Assembly: GCF_018991925.1 (NCBI RefSeq)
Contig: NW_024722158.1
Coordinates: 5,174,778 to 5,238,777, forward strand
Direction of reading: 5' to 3'
Length of the DNA stretch: 64,000 bases
From: Homarus americanus
Taxonomy: Eukaryota; Arthropoda; Malacostraca; Decapoda; Nephropidae
Below, in pieces: positions 12,260 to 22,880 of this stretch. The notes beneath the pieces were generated by a model. The model saw only the letters and a list, made by a program, of their open reading frames with translations, was not told the origin of the DNA and made no database searches. The first letter of the stretch is position 1. Each line of letters begins with the position of its first letter. A program made the position numbers and the translations under genes.

Positions 12260-12646
12260 TTATTCAATCACAGGAGGCAGGATTGTTCGTCGGGTGTGTC
12301 GCAGTCTCACGTGACTCTTGAGATGGTCTTTCCGTGTTGATCGGTATGGACAGTGCTCACAGGCAAAGGGTTTCTCACCTGTGTGTGTTCGAATGTGTGC
12401 TTTTAATTTTTCCTTCTGTGCCGCTGAATACGGGCAATAAGGACATGTAAATGGCTTTTCACCAGTATGAATTCTTAGGTGTGTCTTGAGATTGGCACTG
12501 TGGACAGCTCTGAAGGGGCAGTGTGGACAGGCAAATGGCTTCTCCCCAGTGTGAGTGGCCACGTGGATCTCCATATGACTACGAGAAGATGTAGAGTAGC
12601 CACAGCAAGGACAGCGTAGGGTGTTGGCACCTCCTGCATTGCCTAT
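12260..12646 (-). CDS. C2H2 zinc-finger terminal exon 21 (four fingers, most distal)
   Basis: Alternative 3' exon encoding 128 residues, read in phase 0 from the acceptor CTCCACAG|ATAGGC to a TAA stop. Four C2H2 fingers lie at about residues 12-32, 40-60, 68-88 and 96-117, joined by perfect TGEKPF linkers; the last has four residues between its histidines (H112, H117). A short basic tail follows (RHTRRTILPPVIE). Such fingers normally bind DNA in the nucleus; the role here is inferred to be the DNA-reading end of a BTB/zinc-finger transcription factor. It is the only exon of the array that does not begin with GT after the acceptor, and its upstream motif is weak (TAACAAA at 12664-12670). An AATAAA overlaps the stop codon (12259-12264). 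No ATG in good context precedes finger 1, so it is not an independent gene. Confidence 0.88.
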   Translation of the reverse strand: MGNAGGANTLRCPCCGYSTSSRSHMEIHVATHTGEKPFACPHCPFRAVHSANLKTHLRIHTGEKPFTCPYCPYSAAQKEKLKAHIRTHTGEKPFACEHCPYRSTRKDHLKSHVRLRHTRRTILPPVIE

Positions 12647-15283
12647 CTGTGGAGCAGTAAGACTTTGTTAATATTAATTGCACAAATGATACATGCATGT
12701 GTTATTAGGCATATTGCATATTACAGTAAGTTAATGAATAAATGTAATTTACTGCGCTTATGGTAATGTTCCAGAATGCAGTACTGTAGTACAGGTATTA
12801 CATATGTATACCAGTATAAATAAGATCTTTGTTAAAGTATTTCAGTAAAGTGATAATAATGTACAGTACTATATATAGTGTATATACCGGGATATTTAAG
12901 TATTTTCCATCTTCATTTTTTCATAAGTAGGTTTTCATACTCCTGCACCCCCCTCTTTCTGGATTTTTTTTTAGGAAATTAAAATAAATCAGAGGGTTTT
13001 AAGTTTATTTATTGAGCTGAGAATGAAATGACACAAAACAGTTGCTGCTGATTCATTATTCACCTTAGCCGAGGCTCATAATATTTATCTCCAGGTCCAC
13101 TTCCTGACTGAGTTACTCTTCATTGTTGCTGCCTTATTAGAAGTTGCTGAATATGAAACACAAATAACAAGCAGATATTAGTTGTAGGGAATTACCTAGC
13201 TTCATAAGTTCACCGGCAAGGAGTGACAGACGGCAAAATGGCAACACTTGGATCAGAATTAAACTTATCTCAAATATCGTGAAATTTAAATTGTCAGGCA
13301 AATCTAGGTACACAGTTTCCTGGGGACTATAGCAGTGATATGACCAGTCAGCTGAAGCTGTGGGAATAGCAAAAAAATTTTAAATTCCATCGCAGGAAAT
13401 AATCCCTCAGTCCTAGTGTAGGCTCGACTCGCTCTTGTTAGATAAATCCAACAGTGCTTGAGAGAGTTAATGCTGCAGTACTCCTCTTTTACAACAATGC
13501 TCAACATATTCATTTGGTTCATGCCTGCCACTGTACTATACAAAACATATGATGGCTGCCATCCCTACAGCTAACTTCCACTGATAATGGCTACTATTTA
13601 AGGATTAAGATCAATAAGTTGGGTAAATAATGTGCAGAGAATAAGAGTGCTGTATAAACATGAAGAAATATGGAGGAGAGTGGAAATGGAAGAACGTCAA
13701 GCAGAGAGAAGCTCACGGTATGCACAGGTGGTCTGGACAAATTGAGAGAACAAGAAGTGAAAGACTGGAACAAGAACGCACTGTATAACAAAGTGGCGTC
13801 CTCATAGTGAAGGAGTTAATGAAAAATGACATACAGTACTTTGATAATAAAGAAGGAAACAGTAGCCTTCCTAGTGGTTCATAAAAGACAGCAGCTTCCT
13901 AAGATTATTCAACCCAAATGAAATGTTTTTGGCAGTCTTAAATGGTGAAAAAAAATATAGAAAACCCAAATGTTTATATAATTATTACTTAGTGTCAATA
14001 AATAATCCTGTATAATAAACAGTTACTGTACTGATACTACTGGAATGGATGAGGGAATAGATAAAATACAGTAGCCCTATTTTGCTCTATGTCACCTTTA
14101 CAAATTATATTGATATAATATATGCATAAAATATACTGTATATAACATAGTATACTGTAGCCTCTTTAATTAAAAATATACACTGTACCATATACTGTAC
14201 AGAACCAGCACAGTATATTGCATATTGCAATGAAGAAAAAACTAATACAGTACAGTGCAGTACTGTACAGTAATCACAAACAAGTAACTTGAATCAGGAT
14301 AGAAATAGTCTTTTATGAGAAGAATTAAGTTGATACCTGTAGTGTGAAAATAACCCCATTTTACCATTACGTATTTTATACAAAAATAACTAGTACCCTG
14401 TGCAGGTATTTACTAAATACTTGACCTAAACATAGAAAGTATTGATACCATACTATACAGTACAATAATACTGTATCTAATGACTATAAGTATAATATAA
14501 CAAGTATATTTATATGTATCTATAATTTATAATAAAAAGAAAAACTATTGACTTCTTTTACATTCTCCTATAAGACACAACAGTCTATCTCATTGAGATG
14601 TATGTGCTTTGTTAGTTATATTTACGATCATCATATCTGCCTCAAGCTGGTTGGCTGTGTATTTTTCTAATACTTTATTCAGTACTGTTCATGCCAATGA
14701 GTTTTCTTGAAACCCTGTCTTACCTGGTTTACACTCTGTACCGTACTTGTAAAATTTCTAGAAAATCCCTTGGAGAGAAGTGCTTCTGACCTTTATTTTC
14801 TTAAATTTACAAATGGACCACATCAAATGATATTGCACTAAGGATGGTACAGATGACAACATCTATAATACCTTGTAATGGCTATTCAATTTAGTACTGT
14901 GCCAAAGGATTAATGTCTGTACAATTTAAACCTGTATAAATATACAGGTAGGTGTCCCAAAAATGACACTATGGTGGTAAAAGTTAAGAGTGTTCTCTGA
15001 ATTATTAAAAAAATATCTGCAGTATAGAACACTACATAACACTGATGGTGATGAGCAGTTATCTCCCACCACACTGCCTCATTATGAACCTTCATCTTAC
15101 CTTAGGCAGTTGACACAAAGTTTTGCCAAGAAATTCAGCAATGATGTTTTCCAGTTATGGTTATTTTCATAAACTTTAAGATCCATACCATCATGTTATA
15201 TATACAGAACTGTGCTGTGAATATTGATAAGCTCTTCCATCATCTTGCAACAGCACTTATATAGAGGTATTTGTGTGGCAAAA
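12647..15283 (-). other. Intron-like spacer between exons 20 and 21
   Basis: AT-rich with many TACAGTAC words (14070-14280, 14455-14475). No coding stretch recognised; frames at 13304-13543, 13594-13791 and 14910-15172 have no motif. Confidence 0.5.
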
Positions 15284-15691
15284 CTATCCAGTGTTCTGGG
15301 AGTGAAGTCTTAAAATGTGGTCATCTAATAATCTCTTGGTTGAAAAGCCTTTCCTGCAGTAGTCACATCTGTGAGGCTTTTTTCCGGTATGAGTACGAAG
15401 GTGATGGTAGAGGGTTGTGCTCTGAGAAGCCCGATAAGAACAATGGGGACAGGGATATGGTTTCTCTCCCGTATGAGTTAATATGTGTTTCTTTAGATAT
15501 TCCTTTGTGGCTCCAGCATAGTTACAGTATGCACATGCAAAAGGCTTCTCTCCAGTGTGGGTTCGCATGTGATTAGTCCATAAGAATCTTCTTGGGGTGG
15601 TGTATGGGCAGTAGAGGCAGCGGTGTATGGTGGTGTTGGTCAGGGTATTGCTGCCTCCGAGGCTGGTGCTGCTCTCATTCTGCTGATCCAC
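15284..15691 (-). CDS. C2H2 zinc-finger terminal exon 20 (four fingers)
   Basis: Alternative 3' exon of 135 residues starting V-D-Q-Q-N at acceptor CCCTACAG|GTGGAT. Four C2H2 fingers at about 25-45, 53-73, 81-101 and 109-130. Finger 4 (CDYCRKGF...HILRLH) has the classical Phe core residue, unlike the tyrosine-type (C-P-Y) fingers elsewhere in the array; its linker is TGKKP rather than TGEKP. The Ser/Thr/Asn-rich 24-residue lead has no recognised domain. GAATAAG stands at 15709-15715, 24 bases before the exon. With the neighbouring exon at 12.3 kb it forms the four-finger distal pair, although the finger sequences differ. DNA binding is known for the family; the specific target is unknown. Confidence 0.9.
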   Translation of the reverse strand: MDQQNESSTSLGGSNTLTNTTIHRCLYCPYTTPRRFLWTNHMRTHTGEKPFACAYCNYAGATKEYLKKHILTHTGEKPYPCPHCSYRASQSTTLYHHLRTHTGKKPHRCDYCRKGFSTKRLLDDHILRLHSQNTG

Positions 15692-17651
15692 CTGTAGGGT
15701 ACACTCAGCTTATTCACCTTTGCAGTAATATTACTGTATCATCTAAATCCTCATGATTTTCATGCCAATATACAACAAAACACTGCATATAAGTACACTG
15801 TACTCTGTGTTCACATACAAGAGAAGAATTAATAATATGAATTCAAATCAATTTACGTATAAGCAGTTTGCAACAAACCTTTGAAAAATTACACGATACT
15901 TAAAATGTATAGGAACCAAAAATTTCGGGTTTACCATACCGTCAGTTTTAATGTCTTGAATACTGTACTTGATATGCATTTCTTTATACAGAGTATTATT
16001 ATAATCAAACATTAGCTGTGGACATTTCATGGATGATGAGAAAACAAAATGCTGTACAGTACTTACACTGCTGAAAATATTTAAAATAAGTTCAATGATT
16101 CATCAGGACAATGGGAATGTTACATTAAACAGTGGAGGTTATGTTGATGGAAAATTATCTGGTAATTTAGGAAGCACTAATGGGGAATCTGAAAGTACAA
16201 TACAGTACAGTATAGTATAGGCTTTAAACTGACACAATGGACAGCCATCTGAAAACATGTTAAATGGACAAACACACAAACAAAAATTAAATATCTTTGT
16301 TACAGTCTGTGCTCATAAGGTAAAAGTATTAGGGCACACTTTCTTGGTTTATATTACCATAACTAATTTTACTATCACAGAAAATGATTAATTTGAGAAA
16401 TGAGTAAAATTCAGGGAGATAAACACACATATCTTAGGCACATAAATATGGTGAAGAATTAAATTAAAAAACAAGAATAATAGTACAGAAGAGGAGAGGC
16501 GCATAGCACAACACAATAACAAGAAATGCAACTACCCAAAAGGAGGAAATGGCCATAGAATTACAGTAAAAAGAACAAAATAGTTTAGTATCAAATATGA
16601 TTTCATTAGGAGTTGTAAAACTGTAAGAAGTGAAGGTGAAGCCTATTTTTCAGACTTGACAGCACATTACATAAAGGCCTATTGAGATCTAAAGTACTAA
16701 GACCATAGAACCATTAGATAAAACAGACATAAAAAGATATAAAAGTTTGAGATATTCAAAATACTAGATGATAAGTGACGAAGTGAGAAATATGGGAGTC
16801 AAAGATTTGCTCAGATTTAAAACACCGCAATGAAATTTTCAATCAAACTATTTCCCCGTGCTGCCTGCAACTGTAGATGCAATGTTAAGAAAATCTGATT
16901 AATGAAACTTCTGTACTGTATGTCTTAATCCTTTCTGGTCCTCGGCTTACAGCCACAACTCCATCCAAGGTTTCATACATCACGAAAATAAAATAGGAAT
17001 CACTTCCATGTAAGTACTGTACAGACATACCAGTACAGTACTGTATATAGCTTTATTACTGTACCTTCTGTGGATATACTGTACTGTACTAAGTCTTTTT
17101 ATAGAATAAAAAAAAATACACATTTCACAGTAATTATGCAACAATAAGCACAATCTTCTTGTCAAAAAAGTATTAACTTTGAACATATATTTCACCTACA
17201 GTGTATAGAATAAATGGTATACTGTACTGTACTGCACAGGTACTTACATAATGTACCCTTGTATCAAGTACACTACTGAATCCTGTTGACTGTTATTGTT
17301 TGACATGTAAACAATCAATTTCCACTTCAAATAAAAACTTTATTAACTCTTTTCATAATGTAATGCGTACTACATAATACACTATAGTTTTATTAACAAA
17401 CACAATAATCTGAATATTTGTTGACTAAGAGACATCCTAATGACCATCTGCAACACTTTTCCTAATTTGTGTGTATGAACTTTGTTGTGAATATCAAAAC
17501 ATACCAGAAGTTTCTTGGTCCAGCACATCATCTCAGACTCAGATGTTAACTAATTTGAAGTAATCTCTGAGAGTAAACTAAAACTGTCTTAAGAGAAACT
17601 AAATTACAATGGAAAAATATATACTGTAAACTCCCCTTCCAATACTAGAAT
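15692..17651 (-). other. Intron-like spacer between exons 19 and 20
   Basis: Acceptor signals of exon 20 occupy 15692-15715. The rest is AT-rich with TACAGTAC clusters at 16195-16220 and 17015-17090. No coding signal. Confidence 0.5.
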
Positions 17652-18011
17652 TTAATTTGTAAATGGACCCTCCCCTTCTCTTTGTATAACATCGGGTTTG
17701 GTAAGGTGAGTGCGAATATGTCTCTTGAGGTGGCTGCTACTGGAGGACTGGTAGGGGCAGCGAGGGCATGAATATGGCTTCTCCCCGGTATGTATACAAA
17801 GATGGACCTTTAGACTGCCTTTTTGAATACAACGATAAGGGCAATGAGGGCAGGCATATGGCTTAACATTTGTGTGCGTCAAGGTATGGTTCTTCAAATT
17901 AGTGGCATAAACTGTTGTATAGGAGCAGTAGGGACAGTGGTGTAGTTTCTGTGTGCCCCTGGAAGGCTCCAAACTGCCTTCCCGCCCAACACTGCCTCTC
18001 TCCCACAACAC
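17652..18011 (-). CDS. C2H2 zinc-finger terminal exon 19 (CPYRC type)
   Basis: Alternative 3' exon of 119 residues from acceptor CCCTACAG|GTGTTG. Three C2H2 fingers at about 26-46, 54-74 and 82-102, then a 17-residue acidic tail ending GPFTN and a TAA. Finger 1 (CPYCSYTTVYATNLKNH) and finger 2 (CPHCPYRCIQKGSLKVH) are nearly the same as in the exon at 60586-60930, some 43 kb away, so these two are sister exons; finger 3 has diverged (SSSSSHLKRH against TADNGNLKRH). The linker after finger 1 is TNVKP, a departure from TGEKP shared in spirit with TKEKP in the sister exon. The upstream motif is AACTAAG (18029-18035), two changes from the common form. Confidence 0.9.
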   Translation of the reverse strand: MLWERGSVGREGSLEPSRGTQKLHHCPYCSYTTVYATNLKNHTLTHTNVKPYACPHCPYRCIQKGSLKVHLCIHTGEKPYSCPRCPYQSSSSSHLKRHIRTHLTKPDVIQREGEGPFTN

Positions 18012-19573
18012 CTGTAGGGAAGGCCTCTCTTAGTTACCCACACTAGATTTTACTTAATGAAATTTTACAAAATTAATATGATTAATATTTTACCATCATT
18101 GTAAATACTGTAACACAATATAATTTTTACATAGATGTATATTAATTCATTCAACAGTTATACCTATACCATACTACAGTACAGTATACATTTAATCTAC
18201 CTTATAAAAAAATTTGGTTTTATGCTGAGAACCTAATACAGTACAGTACAGCATTACAGTATAGAAGATTGATTGATGAATGCTCTTTTCTTAATACATA
18301 AAATAATTTGCATGCAGTACGGATATCAAACCAAAGTTTAAAAGCTACAGCTAATATAAACACACAGTTCAATTAAGTTGGTCCAAAAACACAAAGAGTA
18401 AACTTATGAATTGTTTGCTTAAAGACTGAAAAGAAATGTTTCTGAATATACAGAAGGAAGATTGATCCAGAAATCCCATTTTATGACCGAGCCAAAACTA
18501 ACTGACCTGTTTATTGTACAGTACAGTCGTAAACACTGGCATAACTAACCTTACAAATACCTGTACAATGTAATTAAAAATACCAATGAGAATTGTTACG
18601 ATGAACCTCAAAACTCTGCCAGTGATACAGTAAAAGTTGAAGCTAAAGCACTCCACTCCATTTCCCTGCAAGAGTTGTTAAGAGACAATGCCACTGGGAA
18701 CCTCTGTACAACACAGGGATGTTGCTGGAACTGAGTGATTGAAGCCTGGAATGCTGGCTATGACTGAGCCTTCAGCTGACAAACACAGTGTGCATGTGCT
18801 TATGTGACACCAATACGTACTCATTTCCTTCTATCTTAAATGTCCACTGATGTTTCAAAAGATCCCTAATGGGGGACTTGGTTATGACAGGGGGTATACA
18901 GGGCAACTAATCAATAAATCAGTCATAGTTACTACAGTTGATTGAATTACTTGGGTTTTAAACCTAACAGACTGTGCTATATTACAGGAGTAACTCAAGT
19001 TGGCTTTTGTTTGTACATACAAATGCTATGCTGTACAATATGTTGTAGAATACTCTACACTCACACTTAGGGTTACGTAGGTGCCTTGATCCGCCAAAGG
19101 TCGGGTAAACAGCAGATTAATCACTTAAAACGGACTTCTCCTCTAATACAGTTCTTCAGGGATAAACATACCATTATCTCTGGATGTAAGAAAACAAAGA
19201 GTTTCTTGCTAAATGGTTTAATGGTGGTATATACATTATTTGTGGTAACTCATGGGTAACATTTGCAGGACTGTTTATCTCTGTTACAGGACACATGGCA
19301 AGGCAAAATTCATTATGGTCTGTTCCAATAACCCAGACACTCTCCACCACATCTTTACTGGTTTTCTCTTAACATCTATTCCTACAGCACTTATACTTTC
19401 TTCACTGTACACATCCATCATGTACACCCCTACACACTACAGTACAAGCAGCCTCTAGTAAAATATTCTTCTTGTGGTCCCATAGTGTTTTAACATCATT
19501 TGATTCAAAGTTCTCACCCAACTACCTTTCAAAATAAAATCGTCATACTTTTATCCTTTAACACATTTCCACT

Positions 19574-19762
19574 TTTTAAACACAACTCAAATATATTCAC
19601 AACAATTCTTCATCATTTCTCTAACATTACTCAAACTCTAAGTTGCTTCTTCCTCCTATCTGTCTATAGTTCTCCAGTACAGTACATCCATAACCTGCAG
19701 GAGTCTGGTTGTAAACAAAGTACAGTACAGTTTTCTTTCTGAAGTAATGTTTCCTTGGACAC
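19574..19762. repeat. Direct repeat, copy 1
   Basis: Shares about 80 near-identical bases (from TTTTAAACACAACTC through TCTGTCTATAG) and then a second block (TACAGTACAGTTTTCTTTC to CCTTGGACACA) with 21196-21334. Here the two blocks are separated by about 51 extra bases. Confidence 0.9.
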
Positions 19763-20747
19763 ATATATGTATTCTGAAATTTTTTGCCTTGCTCTTCTTG
19801 GATATGATATATAGATTAAGAAATTTGTGTACCTAAAGTTTTTTCAAGGACCTGTAGGTATCAATCTCCAAACATTGAGGTCATGATTGAATTTTTGGCG
19901 TTATAAATATAAATTACAGCTTAGGTTAAGTTTGATTGTTAGTGGAGAAATCAATGGTAGTAGTTTTGCAAACAAATTTTGTGTGTGAAACTGAGCCATC
20001 TTAGTACTGGTATACACCCTTGCCTGTGGGCAAGGTTGCCACAATATTGCAACCATGGGGCCACTTCAGGGGCACCCAGGTAGTGAATGGAAATACTATA
20101 ATGTAAATCTGCCACTGATGCTTTCTCACAACGACTACCATCTGAATATTCCTGGATACAACTAGTTTAATAATCCTGCCAATTACCCTTCATTTACTAT
20201 AACATTGTATGAACACCTTTTATCCCTCACGACCTCATTACCATGGTCACTTCTTAACTCCGTCTTCACCATTGTACCTCCCACAACTCTCGTCAGTTTC
20301 TTACCTCAGAAGCCATCATCTCTGTTGCTTTCTTATCCCTATCATCATTACCTCACAGCACACTCCTCTTCAGTATAGATGACTATAAGAATATTTCTTC
20401 ACCCATTATTTATCTTTTTCTACAGGCCAAGTCATAATCTGGGACGTCAACAGAACCATTAAGACCACCATTCTCTTTACCTCATCATCATCATTACCAT
20501 TTTCACAACCTGGACACCACCACCAACAACAACTTGGTCTTATCACAAACCTTCATCACCATCTTCTTCTTGTCTCCATCACAATCACACCATCTTCAGG
20601 GCCACAAGCACCAACACTGCCTTTACTTGCACCAATAACTCAACATTAACATCACCACTACCATCCCCATTAAATTCTTCCTCTTAACTGCCACCACCGT
20701 CACAGTATTGTACAGTAAACTACTACAGTTCGTTTGCTTCTCCCCCT

Positions 20748-20942
20748 GAACCATGAACCCCAAGATTCAGACTCATGAACCTCGAGATTCAGGCTCATGA
20801 ATTCGAAGCATTTATGGACAGAATGATCAGTCTACTGCTTCAGGTTCATGAGTCTGAGTATCGAAATCCATGAGACTGAATCTTGGGGATCATGAGTCTG
20901 AATCCCGGGGTTCATGAATCTGAATCTTGGAGTTCGTGGTTC
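20748..20942. repeat. Large inverted repeat of a 22-26-bp motif
   Basis: The left arm (20748-20807) has units like AGATTCAGACTCATGAACC; the right arm (about 20837-20942) has the reverse complement, GGTTCATGAGTCTGAATC, repeated about four times. The arms can pair over a roughly 30-base loop. Possibly a foldback element or an inverted minisatellite. Confidence 0.85.
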
Positions 20943-21195
20943 AAAAGGGCAGGGAGATGACAGCTCTACCATCATCACCACATAATTACCTGGACACAAT
21001 CAGTGGTTCTCCACTAACACAACCACTACTTAAACATTACACCCATCTCACCACTACTATCTTCACCCTTATATACAGTATTGTATATATAATAAATTTT
21101 TGTACATAGTAAATGCATTGTTGGAACATCTGTACAATTATAGTATATCACATACTGTGCAGGCTGGCAAGACCAGTGTAAGTGTAAAATTACCA

Positions 21196-21334
21196 TTTTA
21201 AACACAACTCAAATATATTCACAACAATCCTTCATCATTTCTCTAACATTACTCAAACTCTAAGTTGCTTCTTCCTCCTATCTGTCTATAGTACAGTACA
21301 GTTTTCTTTCTGAAGTAATGTTTCCTTGGACACA
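21196..21334. repeat. Direct repeat, copy 2 (shortened)
   Basis: Matches 19574-19762 but lacks the internal stretch of about 51 bases. The gap edges coincide with TACAGTAC-type words, consistent with deletion between short direct repeats. Confidence 0.9.
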
Positions 21335-21433
21335 ACTGACTATAGAAAGACTATAATCATTACAGTGCAGATATTTAGGTATACTGTATATACCGTATAT
21401 AAGGACCATCACTTAACACTGCTACGGGTAATA

Positions 21434-21772
21434 CTAAGGAGTTTGGAGATGTGTTCGTATGTGGGACTTAAGGCTACTGTTTTGTTTTGATTTGTAGGAG
21501 CAGTACGGACACTCATAAGGTTTCTCTCCTGTATGAATACGAACATGCTTTCTTAAGTTTGATCTATCACCTGTCTGATATGAACAAAATGAACAAGAAA
21601 ATGGCTTCTCTCCAGTGTGAGTACGATAGTGTTCTATAAAATGTGTTTTATTGCTGCTACTAAATTTACATTGAGGACAATTGTGTCTTTTGGGGATTTT
21701 TCTGTGGTCGAAGATATTCCTCCCAGCGCCTGTGGCTCCTGCCTCGTTGGCCATATGACTGTCCAGCAACAC
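21434..21772 (-). CDS. C2H2 zinc-finger terminal exon 18 (central family)
   Basis: Alternative 3' exon of 112 residues from acceptor CCCCACAG|GTGTTG; it begins V-L-L-D-S-H-M. Three C2H2 fingers at 32-52, 60-80 and 88-108 with TGEKP linkers, then LQTP and the stop. Predicted base-contact residues (helix -1, 2, 3, 6) read N,T,H,E / D,S,N,K / Q,S,S,S. The middle finger (QTGDRSNLRKH) is the one held constant across the central family. The upstream motif is GAATGAA at 21790-21796. This is the distal (3'-most) member of the twelve-exon central family. Confidence 0.9.
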   Translation of the reverse strand: MLLDSHMANEAGATGAGRNIFDHRKIPKRHNCPQCKFSSSNKTHFIEHYRTHTGEKPFSCSFCSYQTGDRSNLRKHVRIHTGEKPYECPYCSYKSKQNSSLKSHIRTHLQTP

Positions 21773-22604
21773 CTGTGGGGAATGTTTATTTCATTCAGTC
21801 AAAAATTTATAGAAAAACAAAATTTTCTGTATTTGTACAACACTGTACTGTACTGTATTATCAACTGTAGTTTCCAGTTAACTGATATAACTAAAACACA
21901 GATCAACACACATGCAGTTTTTTTTCCATTTTGACTTTCTTTTAAGAGTTCAAAGTCCTTGACACCTTATGGAATCGTTACCATTATATTCTTACAAAAT
22001 CAGTGAGAGCGTGTGAATACTTAAGTGCCTGTACTGTATTATATACATGTAATACCAGAAGAATCTGCAACTTTCCTATAAAGAAATATACAGTACAGTA
22101 GACTGTATATAACAGTACTGTATTGCATTCATTAAATTCTAATACTGCATTACAATAGCTAGTGAAACATGATTAATATAATTCATAACAAAATACAATT
22201 TATCAATATCAGGTAAATTCAAAATACAGTCAATATGTATTGTGAATAATTTTTTATTTTATAATCAAATTCATGAAAACAATCCCTTTTTCACAACAAA
22301 TGAAACTGAAAAAGTTAGTACAGTATTACAATGTTTCTGTATCTCCTTAACTACAGAGTAAATATTTTATAAATATACTGTATACGGTATATAAACTTTT
22401 AATACATATGCTTATATTCATACAGCACACTTGAAGCCTATCATGAGGGTAACAGTATCACAATTTGAACCTTCACAGTATCCATGAAACTTTAACAGTC
22501 CACAAGAAAAATACTGGCATGGAAAAAACAAAAACTATATATGTCTAGAATTCTAAAAATGAATGAAAATAATCCATATGCTACTACAGTAAGAGATATA
22601 CAAA
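21773..22604 (-). other. Intron-like spacer between exons 17 and 18
   Basis: AT-rich with TACAGTAC clusters near 21842-21860 and 22088-22125. No coding signal. Confidence 0.5.
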
Positions 22605-22880
22605 TTATGGATAAGAATGAGTTCTATCAACACTGTGGATACGAACATGCCTCTTTAAGTTTGATTTGACACCTGTCCTATAAGAGCACTGAGGACACGA
22701 GAAGGGTCTCTCTCCAGTGTGGGTACGGAAATGTTCAACAAAATTACAGCGTTTTGTACTGATGAAGGGACAGTGAATACATCTATATATTTTGGGCATC
22801 TTTTTGCTGCTGGCGAGCATGTTCCCAGATGCTGTCATTCCTCTGTCGGCAGCCATTTGACTGTCACTATTCAGCCGCAC
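22605..22880 (-). CDS. C2H2 zinc-finger terminal exon 17 (shortened, two fingers)
   Basis: Alternative 3' exon of 91 residues from acceptor CCCCTACAG|GTGCGG (V-R-L-N-S-D-S-Q-M). Two intact fingers at 34-54 and 62-82. Where relatives continue with a TGEKP linker and a third finger, this exon reads SVDRTHSYP and stops. The third finger is therefore missing, either by a premature end or by loss of the distal part. An open frame continues upstream through the acceptor to an ATG at 22937, but that stretch lacks family similarity and is intron. The motif GAACAAG lies at 22898-22904. It may still give a functional two-finger protein or may be an eroding copy; the sequence alone does not decide. Confidence 0.82.
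   Translation of the reverse strand: MRLNSDSQMAADRGMTASGNMLASSKKMPKIYRCIHCPFISTKRCNFVEHFRTHTGERPFSCPQCSYRTGVKSNLKRHVRIHSVDRTHSYP

Larger units (their letters stand above)
18012..21433 (-). other. Intron-like spacer between exons 18 and 19
   Basis: Holds a partial direct duplication (19574-19762 and 21196-21334) and an inverted repeat at 20748-20942. From 20220 to 20700 the plus strand is CT/CA-rich with many ATCACCATCATC-like words. No coding exon recognised. Confidence 0.5.

Noticed and set aside
12260..12574. Finger exon read as a stand-alone gene starting at an internal Met
   Set aside because: This Met is inside finger 1 (CPCCGYSTSSRSHM); the frame extends upstream to a splice acceptor, and the full first finger is only obtained that way.
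15271..15576. Plus-strand frame of 101 residues
   Set aside because: It is antisense to a four-finger exon and only mirrors its codon pattern; similar shadows lie opposite the exons at 21.4, 31.7, 45.0, 54.4 and 63.1 kb.
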